Source: JAJEFO01 sp022819605 (lineage in GTDB: Bacteria > Pseudomonadota > Alphaproteobacteria > Rhodobacterales > Rhodobacteraceae). Taken from it: a stretch of 64,000 bases of DNA. Shown one piece after another: positions 35,055 through 43,901 of this stretch (its first letter is position 1; each line of letters begins with the position of its first letter). The position numbers and the translations under genes are program-made. The notes under the pieces were generated by a model, which searched no databases, was not told the origin of the DNA, and was given only the letters and a program-made list of their open reading frames with translations. The stretch covers positions 1,612,001 through 1,676,000 of the forward strand of contig OZ244901.1 of NCBI GenBank assembly GCA_965221545.1. The letters are read 5' to 3'.

Positions 35055-35205
35055 TCCGGCGTTGCACTTGATGGCGGAACAGTGGCTTGATTTCGATGGC
35101 TGGAAAGCAAATGACACAGCCTGCGACCCATCAGGCCGTGTGCCGGTTGGGAGCTGCGGTGACCCGGACCATGAACCTGGTCCGGTTGCTAGCCGCAACG
35201 AATTC
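35055..35205 (+). ncRNA. Structured RNA candidate, possibly 6S (SsrS)-like
   Basis: Between two terminators the plus strand can fold as a long rod. The outer stem is CGTTGC (about 35060) with GCAACG (about 35196). The apical hairpin ACACAGCCTG (35114-35123) pairs with CAGGCCGTGT (35132-35141). A side hairpin GGACC ATGAACCT GGTCC lies on the 3' arm at 35166-35183. A long irregular rod with an open middle and a small 3'-arm hairpin is the architecture of 6S RNA, which binds sigma-70 RNA polymerase. Length, about 150-190 nt including the terminator, fits. This is inferred from structure only. Confidence 0.4.
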
Positions 35206-35207
35206 AA

Positions 35208-35241
35208 AAGAGCCGTTCCTCACCGGGCGGCTCTTCTTATT
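35208..35241 (+). terminator. Rho-independent terminator (plus strand)
   Basis: AAGAGCCG (35208-35215) pairs with CGGCTCTT (35228-35235), with a 12-base loop, followed by CTTATT. It lies just downstream of the structured RNA candidate on the same strand. Confidence 0.65.
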
Positions 35242-35386
35242 GCAGGATTTCATTGTTGTAGGCGTCGCTCAAGCCATTGGCTTTAGTTTCGGCCTTGTTC
35301 ATCCGAGCGCGAGAGTGCGCGACCGTGGCAGGGGATCGCCAGTTTCTTCGCGCACCATGCCCAGCAGCCTCGGCGACGAAGTTTCC

Positions 35387-36136
35387 CTACGGTGCGCTCA
35401 CTAGGATTGCCACGGCAAGCCAGCAGGCGCATTCGCAGACCTTTTGGGTCGCCCCGAGCACGTCTCCGGTCTGGCCGCCAATCTGCCGCTTCGCGAGCAA
35501 GAGCACAAGCGCCGCAATCAAGGCCGTGGCTAGGATCAGCACAGGTGCCGACACGAGCGCGACACAGGCGGCGAATGCGATCGCAATCCAGAATCGCCAA
35601 CCCAATGCCATTACCGCTGCATGTCCGAGGCCGTCTGAACGGGCGGGTTGCAGCAGTGCCATGGGAATGACCATCGCGGCGCGGCTGCAGGCGCCGATGG
35701 CTGCGAACCAGGCTAGGGTACGCATCTCGGCTGGCGCGGTCGCCATGGCACTGGCCATAAGGCCGAGTGTCGCAACCAGCGCGACCACGCCGAAGCTGCC
35801 AACCTGGCTGTCGCGCATGATCCGAAGCTTGTCGTTCCGCGACGTGCCGCCGCCAAATCCGTCAGCCACGTCGGCAAGTCCGTCCTCGTGAAGCGCTCCG
35901 GTCGCCAGAATCGCCGCGATCATTGCGAGAATCGCCGACGGCAGGGCAGGGAGCACCAAGGTCGCGGCAAGATAGATCGATCCGGAAATGAGCCCCACGG
36001 CGATGCCGACAAGCGGGAAGGCCCATGCGGCGTTGCCGATTTGCACTTGTTCGCCTGGCTCCGGACCGCATGGCAATCGCGTCAGGACGGCAAAGGCAAG
36101 CTTGATCTCGACCCATCTCGTACGGGCCAAATTCAT
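35387..36136 (-). CDS. cobS: Adenosylcobinamide-GDP ribazoletransferase
   Basis: 249-residue inner-membrane enzyme joining alpha-ribazole to adenosylcobinamide-GDP, the last assembly step of cobalamin. The conserved metal/phosphate motif is ATGALHEDGLADVADGFGGG, followed by LRIMRDSQVGSFGV, with about six membrane segments. ATG 36136 overlaps the cobT stop (ATGA). It ends the cobU-cobT-cobS operon on the minus strand. Confidence 0.94.
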   Translation of the reverse strand: MNLARTRWVEIKLAFAVLTRLPCGPEPGEQVQIGNAAWAFPLVGIAVGLISGSIYLAATLVLPALPSAILAMIAAILATGALHEDGLADVADGFGGGTSRNDKLRIMRDSQVGSFGVVALVATLGLMASAMATAPAEMRTLAWFAAIGACSRAAMVIPMALLQPARSDGLGHAAVMALGWRFWIAIAFAACVALVSAPVLILATALIAALVLLLAKRQIGGQTGDVLGATQKVCECACWLAVAILVSAP

Positions 36137-37146
36137 GCCCCGGCCACTCCCGCCTCCGCGAAAGTCGCCATTCCGTTGTGGCAGGCCAGCGCGCTTCTGA
36201 GGATGCCAAGGGCCAGTGCCGCGCCCGTTCCCTCGCCAAGCCGCATGGAGAAGTCGAGGACGGGGTCCTTGCCCATGGCATCTATGAGTCGGCGATGCCC
36301 GGGTTCGGAACTCCGATGCCCGATCAGGCAATGGGCCAGCAGTTCCGGGTGGACCGCATGGAGCGGTGCTGTCGCGGCGGTGCAGATATAGCCGTCCAGG
36401 ATGACAGGGAGCCTGGCTTCCCTGGCGGCGAGCACGGCACCGCAGATTGCCGCCTGCTCCCGTCCGCCCAGAGCGGCCAGCTTGTTGAGCGGCGCCTTGT
36501 TGCCATGACGCGCCAAGCCTTCCTCGACCACGCGTATCTTTCGGGCAATGCCTTCCGCATCCGAACCTGTCCCCGGACCAACCCAATCCCGAGCGTCGCC
36601 GCCGAAGATCGCGGCAGAAAGTGCTGCGGCAACCGTTGAGTTGCCGATGCCCATTTCGCCGAGAATCAGGATGTCGGCGGTGTCGTCCACGGCCTCGGCG
36701 CCGCGTTTCACGGCGTCGAGGCAGTCCGCCTCGGTCATTGCAGGATCTTGCGTGAAGTCTGCGGTGGGCCAATCCAGATCAAGGGAGATGACCGACAGGT
36801 CTGCGCCGTTCGCCTTGCAGAGCTGGTTGATCGCCGCGCCACCGGTTTCGAAGTTGGCAACCATCTGCGCGGTGACCGCTTGCGGAAACGGGTTGATGCC
36901 CTGGGCGCATATGCCGTGGTTGCCCGCGAAGACGAGGGCCTGTGCGATCCTGATCTCGGGCCGGGGAGTCCTCTGCCAACCGGCCATGAAGACCGCCAGG
37001 TCCTCCAGCTTTCCCAAGGCGCCGGGAGGCTTGGTAAGCCGGTCTTGCCGATCCCGCGCGGCTTCCGCGCTGTCCTTGTCGAAGTCGGGAAGTTCCTGCA
37101 CCAGGCCGGCGATCTGGTGCAGCGCTGTCACGCTAGCCAGTGGCAT
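36133..37146 (-). CDS. cobT: Nicotinate-nucleotide-dimethylbenzimidazole phosphoribosyltransferase
   Basis: 337-residue enzyme activating dimethylbenzimidazole to alpha-ribazole phosphate. Signature segments are DRQDRLTKPPGALGKLEDLA, FAGNHGICAQGINPFPQAVT, ILGEMGIGNSTVAAALS and the catalytic glutamate region near the C-terminus (FSMRLGEGTGAALAL). It overlaps cobU by 14 bases and cobS by four, a tight operon. Confidence 0.95.
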   Translation of the reverse strand: MPLASVTALHQIAGLVQELPDFDKDSAEAARDRQDRLTKPPGALGKLEDLAVFMAGWQRTPRPEIRIAQALVFAGNHGICAQGINPFPQAVTAQMVANFETGGAAINQLCKANGADLSVISLDLDWPTADFTQDPAMTEADCLDAVKRGAEAVDDTADILILGEMGIGNSTVAAALSAAIFGGDARDWVGPGTGSDAEGIARKIRVVEEGLARHGNKAPLNKLAALGGREQAAICGAVLAAREARLPVILDGYICTAATAPLHAVHPELLAHCLIGHRSSEPGHRRLIDAMGKDPVLDFSMRLGEGTGAALALGILRSALACHNGMATFAEAGVAGA

Positions 37147-37651
37147 TGGGCTTGACCTTCAATGGATGTCCGGCCACGGCCAGATACACCTCGTCAGAAG
37201 CAACGGCAATGGCCTGATTCACGAGGCCCAAAGCGTCCCGGAAGTCGCGGGCTAGGGGGTTCTCAGGTACGATTCCCGATCCCACTTCGTCGGTGACAAG
37301 TATGACTGGAGACGTCTGGCGATGAAGCGTTCGGACGAGGTCTTCGACGGAACTTTGCCAATCGTGTCCGTCCTCCATCAGGTTTGCCAGCCAAAGCGTC
37401 AGGCAGTCGACGAGTCGCGCTCCCTCGCCATCGGTGCTGTCAAGCACGCCGACAAGATCAAGCGGTTCCTCCAGGGTCTTCCATTCCGGACCGCGCCTGG
37501 CCCGGTGCTCGGCGATGCGAGCCTCCATCTCGACATCTTTGGCCCGGCAGGTGGCAATGTAGATCGCGGCGCCGTCCCGCGTGGCCCAGCCTTCGGCAAG
37601 CCGGCTCTTTCCCGAACGTACGCCGCCAGTAATGAGTATCGACATTCCCAT
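37133..37651 (-). CDS. cobU: Adenosylcobinamide kinase / adenosylcobinamide-phosphate guanylyltransferase
   Basis: 172-residue bifunctional CobU/CobP enzyme that phosphorylates adenosylcobinamide and transfers GMP. The P-loop is TGGVRSGKSRLAEG, the guanylylated-histidine region is ARIAEHRARRGPEWKTLEEP, and LVDCLTLWLANLM and VTDEVGSGIVPENPLAR are typical. ATG 37651 or 37645 are equally possible starts. Divergent from the phosphatase gene 50 bases away, leaving little room for a riboswitch. Confidence 0.94.
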   Translation of the reverse strand: MGMSILITGGVRSGKSRLAEGWATRDGAAIYIATCRAKDVEMEARIAEHRARRGPEWKTLEEPLDLVGVLDSTDGEGARLVDCLTLWLANLMEDGHDWQSSVEDLVRTLHRQTSPVILVTDEVGSGIVPENPLARDFRDALGLVNQAIAVASDEVYLAVAGHPLKVKPNATG

Positions 37652-37701
37652 GGCGCCATGACATTGCAGAAATCCGTTGTGAAGAAAAGCGAGCGGGCGG
37701 C

Positions 37702-38280
37702 GTGTTTTCCTCCACCGATCTGGTCCTGATCCGCCATGCCGATGCCGACACCCGTGGACGCCTGTGCGGTCGCACGGATGTCGGGCTGGCGGATGCCGCA
37801 ACCAAGGCCATGGCCGCACTCGCTCAATTGCTCCCTTCGTTCGACGAGATCTGGACCAGCCCGGCGCTGCGTTGCCGCCTGACTGCATCGCACCTGTGGC
37901 CAAGGGCACGCCTGCGCGAAGACGAACGGCTCTGGGAACAGGACTTCGGGGCATGGGAGGGAATGGCGCATGAGGACACTCCGGACCTGGGGGACCTTTC
38001 GCGCGCGGAGATTGTCAGCCTGCGGCCGGAAGGAGGCGAGAGTTTCGGCGACCTCTGCGATCGCGCCAGTCCCGCCCTGCGCGCCCTGGCCGAGAAGACC
38101 GAATCCGGGCCAGTTGTCGCGATAACGCATGCAGGCGTCGTTCGCGCCGCGCTTTCAATGGTCCTGGGTGAGCAGACAGCTGGGCTTGCCTTTGAAATAC
38201 TTCCGCTCTCGATCACGCGATTTCGCTGCGCGCGGGGTGTGCCGCTTTCGGTGGCAGAGGTGAACTGGAGGCTTGCGTGA
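37702..38280 (+). CDS. Histidine phosphatase, probable alpha-ribazole phosphatase
   Basis: 192-residue phosphoglycerate-mutase-type phosphatase. The catalytic histidine is in LVLIRHADADTRGR, the second active-site stretch is LREDERLWEQDFGAWEGM, and the late histidine is in VVAITHAGVVRAAL. In this neighbourhood it most likely dephosphorylates alpha-ribazole phosphate or adenosylcobalamin phosphate (CobC in Salmonella naming). GTG 37702 start. The stop overlaps the bluE start (GTGA). Confidence 0.85.
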   Translation: MFSSTDLVLIRHADADTRGRLCGRTDVGLADAATKAMAALAQLLPSFDEIWTSPALRCRLTASHLWPRARLREDERLWEQDFGAWEGMAHEDTPDLGDLSRAEIVSLRPEGGESFGDLCDRASPALRALAEKTESGPVVAITHAGVVRAALSMVLGEQTAGLAFEILPLSITRFRCARGVPLSVAEVNWRLA

Positions 38281-39092
38281 GACCTGCGCATCGCGTCACC
38301 GGGCATTTCGGAGAGTGGCTGCAAGGCCGGCTCGGCTCAAGAGGTCCGGTCGTGCTCGTGACGCTGCCGTGCGAGACGCTCGGCGCCAGCGTTTCCTTGA
38401 TGATGTCCAGCGGGAGGCGTCCGGACATTCCATCGCCGCTGCCTCCGACCGTGGTTGGCGCGTTCCTGCAGGCCTTGGATCTCGAACCACCAAGGGCGGA
38501 CATTGAAGTGATCGCGGACGCGAGGTCGGGCGCAGGAGCCGGAATGTCGACGGCCATGCTTCTGGCACTTGCAAGGGCGATGGGCATTGGCGCTTCGCCG
38601 GAGGCTCTGGCGAACGCGTGTCTTGAGGCCGAGGGTGCCGTCGACCCGCTGATGATGGACAGGCCGGAAACGCTTCTCTGGGCATCGCGGGAAGCGCGAG
38701 CGGTGCGTTCGTTGCCGCAACCGCCGGCGCTTGCGGTGGTTGGCGGGTTTCTTGGACCGCCGATTCAGACGGTGCCGGACGACTCGCGCTTTGCCGACAT
38801 TTCGGATCTTGTCCCGAACTGGATTGCGGCTGCAGAGGCGGGAGACAGAATTGAGCTTGCCCGCATTGCCACGGTTTCGGCCGAGAGGACAACCGCCTTG
38901 AGAGGTCCAGCGGACGACGGCACGGCGACCTTGGCGCAGGACTTCAATGCGCTCGGATGGTGCCGAGCGCATACGGGGTCCGCCAGAGGCCTCCTGTTCG
39001 AGCCTGGCCACGTACCGGTGGGAGTAGAAGATCGATTGCAGGCCGAGGGTTACGCCGACGTGCTGCGCTTTGCCACGAAAGGCGCCGCATGA
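38277..39092 (+). CDS. bluE: L-threonine kinase (GHMP family, BluE/PduX type)
   Basis: 271-residue GHMP kinase. The ATP loop is SGAGAGMSTAMLLALARA, and the N-terminal GHFGEWLQGRLG is typical of PduX/BluE threonine kinases. It makes L-threonine phosphate, which CobC decarboxylates to aminopropanol phosphate, the linker of the nucleotide loop. It sits between the phosphatase and cobD with GTGA and ATGA overlaps, as in Rhodobacter-type clusters. Confidence 0.88.
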   Translation: MRPAHRVTGHFGEWLQGRLGSRGPVVLVTLPCETLGASVSLMMSSGRRPDIPSPLPPTVVGAFLQALDLEPPRADIEVIADARSGAGAGMSTAMLLALARAMGIGASPEALANACLEAEGAVDPLMMDRPETLLWASREARAVRSLPQPPALAVVGGFLGPPIQTVPDDSRFADISDLVPNWIAAAEAGDRIELARIATVSAERTTALRGPADDGTATLAQDFNALGWCRAHTGSARGLLFEPGHVPVGVEDRLQAEGYADVLRFATKGAA

Positions 39093-40033
39093 GCGCGGCT
39101 GCAATGCTCATCGCGCTTGCGCTGGATGCTGCGATCGGTTGGCCAGACTGGCTCTATCGCCGGATCGGGCACCCTGTTGGCTGGATGGGGCGGTTGATTG
39201 CCGAGGCAGACCTTCGTTTCAATCGGAGCGAATTGCCGGACGCCGTGCGCAAGCGGAACGGCATCACGGTGGCACTTGCCGTGATTGCCGGCACGGGCGG
39301 CATTGCATGGTGCATCACCATGCTGCTGCCGGGAGGGTTCTTGGGCATGGCGATTGCGGGCGTGCTGGCCTGGCCTTTCCTGGCCGCACGATCGCTTGAC
39401 GAGCATGTACGGGCAGTCGCGGAACCGCTTGCGGAAGGTGACGTCTCCGGTGCGCGGGAGGCGGTCTCGAAGATTGTCGGTCGGGATCCGGCGATCCTGG
39501 ATTCGCCCGCCATGGCGAGGGCGTCACTGGAAAGTCTTGCCGAAAACGCCTCCGATGGTGTCGTGGCTCCTCTATTCTGGGGAACGCTCTTTGGGTTGCC
39601 GGGCATTGCCGCATACAAGGCGGTCAACACGCTCGACTCGATGATTGGACACCGAACTGTTCGGCACGAGGCGTTTGGCTGGGCTTCCGCACGGATCGAC
39701 GACCTCGCTAACCTTGTTCCGGCGCGGTTGACCGCGGTTCTGCTTGCCGGTGTTTCCGGTGCGCCTCGCCGTGTTCTCCGGATCGTGTTTCGAGACGCCC
39801 GTCGCCACCGTTCGCCCAATGCAGGATGGCCCGAAGCCGCGATGGCCGGTGCGCTGCGAGTGAAGCTCTCCGGGCCGCGAATTTATGCAGGTCATGCGGG
39901 TCTGAGCAGCGATCCCTTCGTGAACCCGGATGGCAGCGAACCGGGCCCAGAGGACATCGAGGCCGGAATTCGTGTTTATCGCAAGGCAATGATTTTGGCT
40001 GCCGTGCTTTTGGTCCTGCTGGCGGTGCTGTAG
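39089..40033 (+). CDS. cobD: Adenosylcobinamide-phosphate synthase (CbiB/CobD)
   Basis: 314-residue membrane protein attaching aminopropanol phosphate to adenosylcobyric acid. Typical segments are LDAAIGWPDWLYRRIGHPVGWMG, LESLAENASDGVVAPLFWG, YKAVNTLDSMIGH and the C-terminal PNAGWPEAAMAGAL. Four to five hydrophobic segments. ATG 39089 overlaps bluE. The symbol follows alphaproteobacterial (P. denitrificans) usage; the same enzyme is CbiB in enterics. Confidence 0.94.
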   Translation: MSAAAMLIALALDAAIGWPDWLYRRIGHPVGWMGRLIAEADLRFNRSELPDAVRKRNGITVALAVIAGTGGIAWCITMLLPGGFLGMAIAGVLAWPFLAARSLDEHVRAVAEPLAEGDVSGAREAVSKIVGRDPAILDSPAMARASLESLAENASDGVVAPLFWGTLFGLPGIAAYKAVNTLDSMIGHRTVRHEAFGWASARIDDLANLVPARLTAVLLAGVSGAPRRVLRIVFRDARRHRSPNAGWPEAAMAGALRVKLSGPRIYAGHAGLSSDPFVNPDGSEPGPEDIEAGIRVYRKAMILAAVLLVLLAVL

Positions 40034-40042
40034 ATTCCGCCC

Positions 40043-40999
40043 ATGCGCGATCACGGGGGCAATCTCGATACGGCCATGGCCAGGTGGGGCGGCGGGCCCG
40101 AGGAATGGATCGATCTCTCTACTGGCATCAATTTGAGCCCCTATCCGTTGCCCGAGTTCGATGATCGAGCCTGGACTGACCTGCCGATGCGTTCCGACAT
40201 GGAATTGCTGCGCGAAACGGCCCGCATGGCATATGGCTGTGTGGCAGGGGTGCTGCCCGTCGCCGGGGCACAGGCCGCAATCCAGATGATTCCCGTGTCC
40301 TGCAAGCCCGGATTGGTCCGGGTGCTCGGCCCGACTTACAACGAGCATGCAGCGAGCTTCGCGCGAAGCGGCTGGACGGTCGAGACCGTTGAGCGTCCGA
40401 CTGCACTCGCAGGAGCGGACGCTGCCGTCGTGGTCAATCCGAACAATCCGGATGGGCGAATCCTGGCGCCAGAGCAGTTGCGAGCCATCGCAACGCAGGT
40501 CGGGATTCTCGTCGTGGACGAAAGTTTCGTCGACCCGCGCCCGGATATTTCCTTGGCCCGGGAAATCCTCGACAACACGCTCGTGCTGCGTTCCTTCGGC
40601 AAGTTCTATGGGCTCGCCGGCCTTCGCTTGGGATTTGTTCTCGGTAGCGAGGCCCGTCTTGTGGCCTTGGCCGAACTGGCAGGACCTTGGCCGGTTTCGG
40701 GAGTCGCGATTCGTGCGGGGCAGGCCGCGCTGGCCGATGCGGCGTGGCGCAAGGCGGCGACAGCAAGACTTGCAAGGGATGCGGCGAGACTTGACGATCT
40801 AGCCCGGACGGGTGGTTGGGAATTCGTCGGCGGAAGCGAGCTGTTCCGGCTTTACCGGGTGCCGGATGCCGAAGACGCACAGGTGCATCTTGCAACGGAG
40901 CGGATCTGGAGCAGGACGTTTCCTTACTCAAGAAACTGGTTGCGCTTGGGCATTCCCGGCCCGGATCACTGGACGCGCGTGGAAGCCGCGCTCCTTTGA
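40043..40999 (+). CDS. cobC: Threonine-phosphate decarboxylase, PLP-dependent
   Basis: 318-residue class I/II aminotransferase-fold enzyme. It opens HGGNLDTAMARWGGGPEEWIDLSTGINLSPYP, the family's N-terminal signature. NPNNPDGR and the PLP lysine region LRSFGKFYGLAGLRLGF follow. It decarboxylates threonine phosphate to (R)-1-aminopropan-2-ol phosphate. It follows cobD by nine bases and is the substrate-sharing partner of bluE. The symbol follows P. denitrificans usage. Confidence 0.93.
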   Translation: MRDHGGNLDTAMARWGGGPEEWIDLSTGINLSPYPLPEFDDRAWTDLPMRSDMELLRETARMAYGCVAGVLPVAGAQAAIQMIPVSCKPGLVRVLGPTYNEHAASFARSGWTVETVERPTALAGADAAVVVNPNNPDGRILAPEQLRAIATQVGILVVDESFVDPRPDISLAREILDNTLVLRSFGKFYGLAGLRLGFVLGSEARLVALAELAGPWPVSGVAIRAGQAALADAAWRKAATARLARDAARLDDLARTGGWEFVGGSELFRLYRVPDAEDAQVHLATERIWSRTFPYSRNWLRLGIPGPDHWTRVEAALL

Positions 41000-41283
41000 G
41001 GATTGGGCACTTGGCCGCATGCCCGTGGGACCAATGGAGCGAGCGTCAGCAGGGCGATTTGATCGTGTTGAATTTGCTGGGTGAACTTGTCGGGCGTGCC
41101 TTCCACCGAGTTGATCGTTGCACCAGCATTGGGGCGCATGTCATTGTGCTCACAGTGTGAACCCGTTTGGGGAGAGGGAAGCCAGCCAGTGACCGGATTT
41201 GCGAAACAGCACAAGTCAAAGACCAAATTCAAATTAGTCACTACTACGCCTGGTGGCCACAATCTTGCCGATGGAATGCGCTT

Positions 41284-41634
41284 GTGAAGATTGCAAGTGT
41301 CACAGAGGCCGGACTCTTCGAACCCAAGAAGATTGCAGCTGTGCTTCGAACCTCTCCAGAGGAAATCGCCGTGACGGTTGGCCTCCGCAAGGACGCGCTG
41401 CAGCGCCGTGCACAGGTTCAGTCCGGCAAGACACAGCGTCTTTTGCGCGAAATGGTCGAGGTGCTCGACAAAGTTGAGGCGCGCTTTGGCTCTGAACTCC
41501 TGGCTTTTGCCTGGTATCGGTCCGAACCACTGCCCGGATTCGATGGGCAAACCGCGATGAAGCTTGTGCAGGAAGGCAAGGCGCAGCAAGTGCTGGGACA
41601 TATCGACGCGGTGGATGCTGGCGTCTACGCGTGA
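41284..41634 (+). CDS. DUF2384 (MbcA/ParS/Xre-type) antitoxin-like protein, orphan
   Basis: About 116 residues. An N-terminal HTH-like part (LFEPKKIAAVLRTSPEEIAVTVGLRKDAL) is followed by the DUF2384 domain LLREMVEVLDKVEARFGSELLAFAWYRSEPLPGFDGQTAMKLVQEGKAQQVL. These proteins are normally antitoxins of RES-domain toxins that degrade NAD. No RES gene follows here; the next gene is cobQ on the other strand. GTG 41284 is the probable start. It interrupts the cobalamin cluster. Confidence 0.72.
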   Translation: MKIASVTEAGLFEPKKIAAVLRTSPEEIAVTVGLRKDALQRRAQVQSGKTQRLLREMVEVLDKVEARFGSELLAFAWYRSEPLPGFDGQTAMKLVQEGKAQQVLGHIDAVDAGVYA

Positions 41635-41731
41635 AGAAAGCCTGGGAGGAAAATTTCGGGTCGGGACCGCTGCCCGTGTTTGGAATCCCCGCTCCCTTGG
41701 GGATAGCAGCGGTGCCGCGTGCTCGCGGTGC

Positions 41732-43177
41732 CTATCGGGCGAGCGCCAAGAGAGCGTCCAGATCGAGATGCGTTTCCATGTGCTGTGCGAGTTCCTCAAG
41801 TGTGCCGTCCACGGCGGCGGCATAAGAGAAACCAGTTGGTTCCTGCCCGAGACTCCTGAGAAACGCACCGCGGAAACCGTCGTCCCGAAACATACCGTGG
41901 AAGTAGCTTCCAGAGACCTTCCCGTCCGCGCTGGTGGCCCCGTCCGGTCCGTTCGCCGCGACGGCGAACGGGCGGGCGGTGTCGGGGCCGGTGGTGCGAC
42001 CCATGTGAATTTCGTATCCGAGAAAGGGCGCATTCGTCGCCACATGCCGCGCGGACGATTCGGTGAGGCGCTTTCGTGCCGTCATTTCGGTTTCGACATC
42101 AAGCAAGCCGAGACCGGGGGTTGAGCCTGGCGCACCCTCGATTCCATCGGGGTCGTTGATGGTTCGGCCTAGCATCTGGTAACCGCCGCAGATCCCGAGA
42201 ACCCGGCCACCTCGCCGTGAATGCGCGAGGAGATCTAAGTCCCAGCCTTGATCCCTAAGGAATGCGAGATCACTGCGCGTTGACTTGCTTCCTGGCAGGA
42301 TCACGAGATCTGCGTCGCCGGGAATAGCCTGGCCTGCGCCAAGCATGGAGAGGCGCACCGATGCCTCCTGCGCGAGGGGGTCAAGGTCGTCGAAATTCGC
42401 GATTCGGTCGAAGCGCAGGCAAACAACGTGAAAGTCGCCTTCCTCGGTCCCGCAGATGTCGAGTGCGTCCTCGGCTGGCAGCTTCCATGCGTTCCGGAAC
42501 CAGGGCAGGATGCCGAAGCCGCGCCAGCCGGTATTGTTTTCGGTGATCCTGTAGCCGTGCGCAAACAGGGCCGGATCACCTCGGAACTTGTTGACAATGA
42601 AGCCCTTGATCCGTTCCGCATCTCCAGGATCAAGGATGGCCCGGGTGCCGACAAGCTGCGCGATGACTCCGCCACGATCTATGTCGCCAATGAGAACGAC
42701 CGGAACATCGGCCGATTGCGCGAAACCCATGTTGGCAATGTCCCCTTCGCGCAGGTTCACCTCGGCGGGAGATCCTGCACCTTCTACCAAGACAAGATCA
42801 TGGGAAGATCGGAGTCTCTCGTAGCTCTCGAGAACTGGGATCAGAAGATCTGCCTTCAGGTCCCCGTATTCCCGAGCCTTGACCGTTGAATGCCGCATGC
42901 CCTGAACAACAACCTGGGCGCCGGTCTCGGATTCCGGCTTTAGCAGGACGGGATTCATGTCAGTGTGAGGTTGGAGACCGGCCGCGAGGGCTTGAAGTGC
43001 CTGGGCGCGGCCAATCTCGCCGCCATCCACTGTGACAGCGGCATTGTTCGACATGTTCTGTGGCTTGAATGGGGCGACGGAGATGCCCCTGTTCCGGGCG
43101 GCGCGTGCCAGGCCCGCGACGAGGACGGACTTCCCGACATTGGAGCCGGTGCCTTGCAGCATGAGGGCTCCGGTCAT
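41732..43177 (-). CDS. cobQ: Cobyric acid synthase
   Basis: 481-residue glutamine-dependent amidase making adenosylcobyric acid from the a,c-diamide. The N-terminal P-loop-like domain begins MLQGTGSNVGKSVLVAGLAR, with APFKPQNMSNNA. The C-terminal class I-like glutaminase has the nucleophile GICGGYQMLG and the histidine in SGSYFHGMFRDDGFR. ATG 43177 starts at the family consensus. It lies downstream of cobO on the minus strand. Confidence 0.95.
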   Translation of the reverse strand: MTGALMLQGTGSNVGKSVLVAGLARAARNRGISVAPFKPQNMSNNAAVTVDGGEIGRAQALQALAAGLQPHTDMNPVLLKPESETGAQVVVQGMRHSTVKAREYGDLKADLLIPVLESYERLRSSHDLVLVEGAGSPAEVNLREGDIANMGFAQSADVPVVLIGDIDRGGVIAQLVGTRAILDPGDAERIKGFIVNKFRGDPALFAHGYRITENNTGWRGFGILPWFRNAWKLPAEDALDICGTEEGDFHVVCLRFDRIANFDDLDPLAQEASVRLSMLGAGQAIPGDADLVILPGSKSTRSDLAFLRDQGWDLDLLAHSRRGGRVLGICGGYQMLGRTINDPDGIEGAPGSTPGLGLLDVETEMTARKRLTESSARHVATNAPFLGYEIHMGRTTGPDTARPFAVAANGPDGATSADGKVSGSYFHGMFRDDGFRGAFLRSLGQEPTGFSYAAAVDGTLEELAQHMETHLDLDALLALAR

Positions 43178-43292
43178 GTTCCGAGAGGCTGCGACGACGG
43201 TCTGCCGCCCATGATGTCCGTCATGACCCGGCGTGTTGATCCGAGGCGAAACGGATTCGCGTTCGATTGCTGCACCGTGCAATGCCGCAAGG

Positions 43293-43901
43293 TCAAAACT
43301 CGATGCCTTTCTGGGCCTTGATGCCGTCCCGGAACGGGTGCTTGACGAGCTCCATATTGGTCACGAGGTCGGCGTGTTCGACGAGCTTGTCGTGGGCATT
43401 GCGGCCAGTGAGCACAACATGGGTCATCTCCGGCTTTTCGGTGAGAAGGAACTCAACGACCTCGTCTATGTTGAGATACTCGTACCGGAGCGCGATGTTG
43501 ATTTCATCCAGAAGCACGAAGCGAATTTCCGTGTCGCGGATCAGTGCCTTGGCCTTGTTCCAGCCCGCTTGGGCCGCAGCAATGTCGCGTTCGCGATCCT
43601 GGGTTTCCCACGTGAAGCCCTCTCCGCTGGTCACCCAAGTTACCTTGTCGGCGAAGTGCTCTGTGAAAAAGTCACGCTCTCCCGTGCCCCAGGCGCCCTT
43701 GATGAACTGAACAACGGCAGCGGGCATGCCATGCGCAATGCAGCGGACGAGCATGCCGAACGCGGAGGACGACTTTCCCTTTCCCGGCCCGGTATGAATG
43801 ACGATCAGGCCCTTTTCCTCGGTCTTCGTTTCCATCATCCGGTCGCGCGCCGCCTTGATTTTCTTCATCTTGTCGCGGTGGCGGGCCGCTGTGTCATTCA
43901 T
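43293..43901 (-). CDS. cobO: Cob(I)yrinic acid a,c-diamide adenosyltransferase
   Basis: 202-residue CobA/BtuR-type corrinoid adenosyltransferase. The ATP loop is IHTGPGKGKSSSAFGM, followed by VQFIKGAWGTGERDFF, VLLDEINIALRYEYL and the C-terminal HPFRDGIKAQKGIEF. It forms the Co-C bond before CobQ acts. Length and motifs are complete. Separated from cobQ by about 115 bases. Confidence 0.95.
   Translation of the reverse strand: MNDTAARHRDKMKKIKAARDRMMETKTEEKGLIVIHTGPGKGKSSSAFGMLVRCIAHGMPAAVVQFIKGAWGTGERDFFTEHFADKVTWVTSGEGFTWETQDRERDIAAAQAGWNKAKALIRDTEIRFVLLDEINIALRYEYLNIDEVVEFLLTEKPEMTHVVLTGRNAHDKLVEHADLVTNMELVKHPFRDGIKAQKGIEF

Noticed and set aside
34932..35207. Minus-strand open frame in the interval between cobS and the ThDP gene
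   Set aside because: It runs through the 13-bp terminator hairpin and the structured RNA candidate, lacks a plausible start, and shows no family resemblance.
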